Assembly (NCBI GenBank): GCA_023392205.1
Contig: JAEVZN010000580.1
Coordinates: 1 to 9,441, forward strand
Length of the DNA: 9,441 nucleotides
Origin: Pseudomonadota bacterium
GTDB lineage: Bacteria > Pseudomonadota > Alphaproteobacteria > Rhizobiales > Xanthobacteraceae
Direction: 5' to 3'
Position 1 is the first letter of the stretch. Each line of letters begins with the position of its first letter. The notes beneath the pieces are model-generated. The model was not told where the DNA came from. It ran no database searches and was given only the letters and a program-made list of their open reading frames with translations. The translations under genes were made by a program, and so were the position numbers. Shown one piece after another: positions 5,684 to 9,441 of the stretch.

Positions 5684-7332
5684 ATCGCCAATTCAGCGTC
5701 ACCGCCGGCCGCAACCTGCGCTGCAAGGGCTGGCGGCAGGAAGGCCTGCTGCGGCTTCTGGAAAACGTGCTGGCCGTCGGCGAAGACCCGGCCAATCTGG
5801 TCGTATATGCCGCACTCGGCAAGGCCGCGCGCGACTGGCCCTCGCATGACAGGATCGTCGAGACGCTCAAGACCATGGACGAGGAGGACACTCTCATTGT
5901 CCAGTCCGGAAAGCCGATCGGGCTCATTCGCACCCATGCCGAAGCGCCGATTGTGATCATGGCCAATTGCAACATGATCGGCCAATGGGCAAAGGCGGAG
6001 AATTTCTACGAGTGGGAGAAGAAGGGCCTGATCTGCTGGGGCGGCCTCACCGCAGGCGACTGGCAATATATCGGCTCGCAGGGCGTCATCCAGGGCACCT
6101 ATGAAATTTTCATGCGGATTGCCGAGCAGCATTTCGGCGGCGATCTGCGCGGACGTTTCATCCTCACCGCTGGACTCGGCGGCATGGGCGGCGCGCAGCC
6201 GCTCGCCGGACGGCTGGCGGATGCCGCGATCCTGTGCGTCGATGTGGACGAGAAGCGCATCGCCAAGCGGCTGGAGATCGGCTATCTCGACAAGCGTGCG
6301 GAGACACTCGACGACGCACTGGCAATGATCGACCGCGCGCGCGCCGAAAAGAAGCCGATCTCGGTCGGCCTGCTCGGCAATGCGGCGACGATCTATCCCG
6401 ATATCCTGGCACGCGGCATCGTGCCGGACATCGTGACCGACCAGACCTCGGCGCACGATCTCGTTTACGGCTATGTGCCCGACAGCATGACGCTCGAAGA
6501 GGCGCGCGGCCTGCGCAAGACCGATCCGCAGCGCCTGATGGCGGAATCCACCCGCTCCATCGCCAGACATGTCACTGCCATGCTCGGATTCCAGAAGGCG
6601 GGCGCCATCGTGTTCGACAATGGCAACCTGATCCGCACCCAGGCGAAACATGGCGGCATCGCCAATGCCTTCGATATTCCGATCTTCACCGAAGCCTTTC
6701 TGCGTCCGCTTTTCGCCCGCGCCATCGGACCGTTTCGCTGGATCGCCTTGTCGAATTCGGCGTCAGACATTGCAAAGATCGACGAATTCGCGATGACGCG
6801 ATTTGCCGATAACAAGATCGTATCGAACTGGATTCGTCTGGCGCGCAACCATGTGCCGTTTGAAGGGCTGCCGGCCCGCATCGCCTGGCTCGGACATGGC
6901 GACCGCACGGCGCTGGCGCTCGCCGTCAATGGCATGGTGCGCGACGGCATTCTGGACGGTCCGGTGGCCTTCACCCGCGATCATCTCGATGCGGGAGCGA
7001 TGGCGCATCCCAATATCATGACCGAGAACATGAAGGACGGCTCGGACGCGATTGCCGACTGGCCGTTACTCAATGCCATGGCGCATTGTTCGTCCAAGGC
7101 CGATCTGGTGGCGATCCATTCCGGTGGCGGCGGCTATTCGGGCTACATGACCAGCGCCGGAGTTACGCTGATCGCCGACGGATCGCGCGCGGCGGAGGAA
7201 CGGCTGAAGCTGTCGCTCGACAACGATACGTCGCTCGGCATCATGCGCTATGCCGATGCGGGCTATGACGACGCGCTCGACGAGGCGGCCGGCAAGCAGG
7301 TCCGGCATTTCCGTTTGCCGGCGGCGGGATAG
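5680..7332 (+). CDS. Divergent urocanase family protein (probable thiourocanate hydratase-like enzyme)
   Basis: Homologue of urocanate hydratase (HutU), which uses tightly bound NAD+ as an electrophile to add water to imidazole acrylates. It is 550 residues long; HutU is about 557. Family motifs: GKPIGLIRTHAEAP (77-90), YIGSQGVIQGTYE (130-142), HFGGDLRG (151-158), AGLGGMGGAQPLA (164-176), GNAA (233-236), TDQTSAHD (253-260), RDHLDAGA (433-440) and DGSDAIADWPLLNA (453-466). Aligned with P. putida HutU numbering as I recall it (offset eight), residues expected to bind NAD or act in catalysis are replaced: Gly52-Gly53 by Ala44-Ala45, Gln130 by Gly122, Glu196 by Asp188, Tyr322 by Asn314, and catalytic Cys410 by Ala402. 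So it is probably not an ordinary hutU. The DUF917 and hydantoinase neighbours suggest thiourocanate or a ring-substituted urocanate as substrate. Its ATG overlaps the DUF917 stop, implying coupled translation. Family is sure; substrate is inferred. Confidence 0.88.
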   Translation: MNRQFSVTAGRNLRCKGWRQEGLLRLLENVLAVGEDPANLVVYAALGKAARDWPSHDRIVETLKTMDEEDTLIVQSGKPIGLIRTHAEAPIVIMANCNMIGQWAKAENFYEWEKKGLICWGGLTAGDWQYIGSQGVIQGTYEIFMRIAEQHFGGDLRGRFILTAGLGGMGGAQPLAGRLADAAILCVDVDEKRIAKRLEIGYLDKRAETLDDALAMIDRARAEKKPISVGLLGNAATIYPDILARGIVPDIVTDQTSAHDLVYGYVPDSMTLEEARGLRKTDPQRLMAESTRSIARHVTAMLGFQKAGAIVFDNGNLIRTQAKHGGIANAFDIPIFTEAFLRPLFARAIGPFRWIALSNSASDIAKIDEFAMTRFADNKIVSNWIRLARNHVPFEGLPARIAWLGHGDRTALALAVNGMVRDGILDGPVAFTRDHLDAGAMAHPNIMTENMKDGSDAIADWPLLNAMAHCSSKADLVAIHSGGGGYSGYMTSAGVTLIADGSRAAEERLKLSLDNDTSLGIMRYADAGYDDALDEAAGKQVRHFRLPAAG

Positions 7333-7344
7333 CGGGACATCAAG

Positions 7345-8709
7345 ATGGTCTCACAGGCTTTCCGCGACACGCTGGATCAGTTCGAGAGCGACGGCACGCT
7401 GCATCGCGTCCGCCGCAAAGTCGATCCGCGGTTCGAGATCGCGGCGGTGCTGATGGAGCGCCGGACAGGACAGGCGCAATTGTTCGAAAGCGTGTCCGGG
7501 CATGCCATGCCGGTGGTGGGCAATATGTTCAATTCGCGCGACCGGGTGGCGCGCGCCATGAATGTGGAGCGCGCGGAGCTTCATGCCGCGATCCGTGCCG
7601 CGCTCGACCGACCGGTTGCGCCGGTCCTGCAGGACAACGCCGCGCCCGTCCAAGAGGTGGTGCATGACAGCGAGATCGACCTCGCGTCATTGTTGCCGGT
7701 GCCGTCCTGGTTCGAGCGCGAAAGCGGGCCGTATATCACCGCCGGTGTGATCGTCGCCAAGGATCCGGAAACGGGGCGGCGCAACGTGTCCATCGCGCGG
7801 CTGCGGATCGACGGCGGCGGCCGGGTGATGGCGGGCATTGCCAAAAACCATCACCTGAATCTGTTGGCCGAGAAGGCGCGGGCGATGGGCAGGACGCTGC
7901 CGATTGCAGTGGCCATCGGCAATTGTATTCAGGTGCTGCTCGGGTCGCAGATGTATCTGGGGCTCGGCGACGACGAATACGATGTGGCCGGTGCATTGCT
8001 GGGCGAGCCGCTGCGGCTGGTGAAATGCCGGAGTGTGGATCTTGAAGTGCCGGCGGATGCCGAGATCGTGCTGGAGGGCGAGCTTCATGCCGGCGATCTT
8101 GTTGCAGAGGGGCCGGTGTCGGAGTTTCACGGCTTTTACGAGGATTACGGACCGGGCATCGGCGGCACCATCCACTGCGTGACGCATCGCCGCGACGCGG
8201 TGTTTCAGGCGATCTTGCCGGCCTTCACGCCGGAACATGCGCTGCTCGGCGCGCTCGCGATCGAGGCCGTCACCTGCCGCGCGTTGCAGAACATGATCCC
8301 GGCCGTCCGTCGCGTCTTCGTCACCGACGGCTCCATGGGCCGCCTGCACGCAATCATCGTGATGCATCGTCCGCGCCCCGGCGAGGGCAAACGCGCCATT
8401 CTGCTGGCGATGGGTCATGTGAATCTGCTGAAGCTGGTGACGGTCGTCGACGACGACATCGATCCGGAAGTTCCCGGGGCGGTCGAATGGTCGCTGGCGG
8501 CGCGCTTTCGCGGCCATGAAGACCTGATCGTCCTGCCCGGCATGAAGGCCGACCGCTGCGACCCGATGCACGAGAACCTGCTGGTGACAAAGATCGGCAT
8601 GGTGGCTGCGACGCGGCCGGGCGACGGGGCCACCGGAACGCGCTCGGAATTCGCATTGCCGCCGAAAGACGTGATGGACCGCGTACGCAGGACCATCGCG
8701 GATTACTAG
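7345..8709 (+). CDS. UbiD-family prenylated-FMN-dependent decarboxylase
   Basis: Probable reversible (de)carboxylase of unsaturated or aromatic acids, using prenylated FMN. It is 454 residues long, typical of stand-alone UbiD-like enzymes. Family landmarks: PVPSWFERESGPYITAG (118-134), RRNVSIAR (145-152) with Asn147 and Arg152, NHHLN (168-172), GDDEYDVAGALLG (208-220) with metal-ligand candidate Glu211, VPADAEIVLEG (235-245) and AEGPVSEFHG (254-263). Glu255 and Glu260 match the spacing of the catalytic glutamates (E277/E282 with R173 in fungal Fdc1), so the Arg-Glu-Glu network looks complete. It begins 12 bases after the urocanase stop, with GGGA at 7334-7337 as ribosome binding site. No UbiX-type prenyltransferase, needed to make the cofactor, lies in the window. 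No UbiD step belongs to the known histidine or ergothioneine routes, so its substrate is unknown. It is not ubiquinone-pathway UbiD by context. Confidence 0.87.
   Translation: MVSQAFRDTLDQFESDGTLHRVRRKVDPRFEIAAVLMERRTGQAQLFESVSGHAMPVVGNMFNSRDRVARAMNVERAELHAAIRAALDRPVAPVLQDNAAPVQEVVHDSEIDLASLLPVPSWFERESGPYITAGVIVAKDPETGRRNVSIARLRIDGGGRVMAGIAKNHHLNLLAEKARAMGRTLPIAVAIGNCIQVLLGSQMYLGLGDDEYDVAGALLGEPLRLVKCRSVDLEVPADAEIVLEGELHAGDLVAEGPVSEFHGFYEDYGPGIGGTIHCVTHRRDAVFQAILPAFTPEHALLGALAIEAVTCRALQNMIPAVRRVFVTDGSMGRLHAIIVMHRPRPGEGKRAILLAMGHVNLLKLVTVVDDDIDPEVPGAVEWSLAARFRGHEDLIVLPGMKADRCDPMHENLLVTKIGMVAATRPGDGATGTRSEFALPPKDVMDRVRRTIADY
8706..8709. other. CTAG palindrome shared as stop codon by convergent genes
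   Basis: The UbiD gene stops with TAG at 8707-8709 (+), and the LysR gene with TAG read from 8708 to 8706 (-). The four-base palindrome CTAG supplies both. There is no intergenic space for a terminator, so any termination signal for either transcript lies inside the opposing coding sequence. Confidence 0.9.
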
Positions 8710-9441
8710 CTTGCAGCGCGATCGCCCGTATTCAGCGTGAGCTGGCGCCGGAATGTCCGCACGAAGCTGCGTTCGATTTCGGCCAGCGGGCGCTCGGCCG
8801 GGAATATCACGCACAGCTTGCGCCAGACTTCGGGGCCGACGAGTTTATGGAACTGCAATTCCCCGTCCGACACGGCTTTCCGCACCGTGGCGTAAGGCAT
8901 GACGGTGGCGCAGTCGCCATCGCCGATCATGGCCATTGCCATCATCAGCGAATTCACCTCCGCCTGGACGCGCAGCCGGACACCCGTCTTTTCCGCCGCT
9001 TCGTCCAGCAACCGGCGAATGCCAAACTCGCGTGACGGCAACAGCATCGGCAAGTCCGAGAGCCGCGTGAAGGCGACATCGCCGGGCGGCAGCAGCGATG
9101 CGCCGCCCGTTGTGACGACGCCGAGAGGGTCGCGGCTGTTCAGATCGATCCGCGACGAATGCGGCATCACGGTTTCGACCAGCGCCAGGTTGACATTGCC
9201 CGAATTCACCCATTTGTGCAGGGTCTCGGTGGGCGCTTCCCAGATCCGCAGATCCACACCCGGATGCTGCGCCGTCCATTCGGCCAAAGCCGCCTTCAGG
9301 GCCTCGACAAGCACGCCTCTCCGCTCTGCCAGTGGCACGATCCCGAGGGTGATTCGGTGCCGCTGGCTCGCCGTCAGTTCATTGGCCTTGCGGATCGCCA
9401 CCTCGATATGATGATCGGCCTTGCGCAGCATGGCTGCAAAC
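8706..9441 (-). CDS. LysR-family transcriptional regulator, effector-binding part (N-terminus outside window)
   Basis: The reading frame enters from the right edge and ends at a TAG shared with the convergent UbiD gene. About 245 residues are visible. The linker helix (MLRKADHHIEVAIRKANEL) is followed by a LysR-type substrate-binding domain: HRITLGIVPLAERRG opens it, HPGVDLRIWEAPTETLHKWVNSGNVNLALVE is the typical first lobe, and the second lobe (SDLPMLLPSREFGIRRLLDEA) follows. The DNA-binding helix-turn-helix and the start codon lie beyond base 9441; the in-frame ATG at 9431 is internal. LysR regulators normally activate nearby catabolic genes when they bind the substrate or an intermediate, so this may control the adjoining operon. 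However, it converges on the operon rather than diverging from it, so control would act at a distance. Its effector is unknown. Confidence 0.85.
   Translation of the reverse strand, partial: FAAMLRKADHHIEVAIRKANELTASQRHRITLGIVPLAERRGVLVEALKAALAEWTAQHPGVDLRIWEAPTETLHKWVNSGNVNLALVETVMPHSSRIDLNSRDPLGVVTTGGASLLPPGDVAFTRLSDLPMLLPSREFGIRRLLDEAAEKTGVRLRVQAEVNSLMMAMAMIGDGDCATVMPYATVRKAVSDGELQFHKLVGPEVWRKLCVIFPAERPLAEIERSFVRTFRRQLTLNTGDRAAS

Larger units (their letters stand above)
1878..8709 (+). other. Probable five-gene catabolic operon
   Basis: Hydantoinase, carbamoylase, DUF917, urocanase-like and UbiD genes run on one strand with junctions of -1, +9, -4 and +12 bases. None leaves room for a promoter or terminator. 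Gene order is roughly the reverse of the proposed chemical order, apart from UbiD. The 192-base gap before 1878 is the only obvious place for an operon promoter, although read-through from the TRAP gene past the 1717-1741 stem-loop is possible. Confidence 0.75.

Noticed and set aside
5680..7332. Ordinary histidine-utilisation hutU
   Set aside because: No hutH, hutI or hutG nearby, and the catalytic cysteine and several NAD-contact positions differ from classical HutU.
7345..8709. UbiD of ubiquinone biosynthesis
   Set aside because: It sits in a catabolic operon with no quinone genes. Sequence landmarks show only the family, and stand-alone UbiD-like enzymes commonly act on other acids.

Overview
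This 9.4 kb window is high-GC and densely coding, with several start/stop overlaps. Codon use and gene families suggest a soil or plant-associated alphaproteobacterium, probably Hyphomicrobiales; this is an inference from style, not from a marker gene. Everything looks like one catabolic locus flanked by two regulators. I see no RNA gene, insertion sequence, CRISPR array or tRNA.

Layout, left to right. The 3' part of a MarR-type regulator (2-556, +) enters from the left edge. A 163-base gap holds a weak candidate promoter and a good ribosome binding site. Next is a complete TRAP-type (DctP) periplasmic solute-binding protein (720-1685, +), without its membrane subunits. A strong stem-loop follows it, then an inverted repeat in a 192-base gap. 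Five genes follow tightly packed on the + strand (1878-8709): a hydantoinase/dihydropyrimidinase-like cyclic amidohydrolase, an N-carbamoyl-L-amino-acid hydrolase (M20 type), a DUF917/S-methyl-thiohydantoin-desulfurase-like protein, a divergent urocanase, and a UbiD-type (prenylated-FMN) decarboxylase. Junctions are TAATG, a 9-base gap, ATGA, and a 12-base gap, so this is very probably one operon. A LysR-type regulator on the minus strand (8706-9441, N-terminus beyond the right edge) converges on the operon and shares a CTAG stop palindrome with it.

How the genes may work together (inference). Urocanase-like, DUF917, hydantoinase and carbamoylase, read in reaction order, match the lower steps of bacterial ergothioneine breakdown. 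Those steps hydrate thiourocanate to a thiohydantoin propionate, desulfurise it to hydantoin-5-propionate, open the ring to N-carbamoyl-L-glutamate, and hydrolyse that to glutamate, CO2 and ammonia. The upstream lyase (ergothionase) is not in the window, and neither are the ordinary histidine-pathway genes hutH, hutI and hutG. A TRAP binding protein with the carboxylate-binding arginine would suit uptake of an organic acid such as (thio)urocanate. The urocanase has lost the catalytic cysteine and several NAD-contacting residues of classical HutU, and a catalytically intact UbiD decarboxylase is added to the operon. The substrate may therefore be a previously undescribed imidazole or thioimidazole acid.
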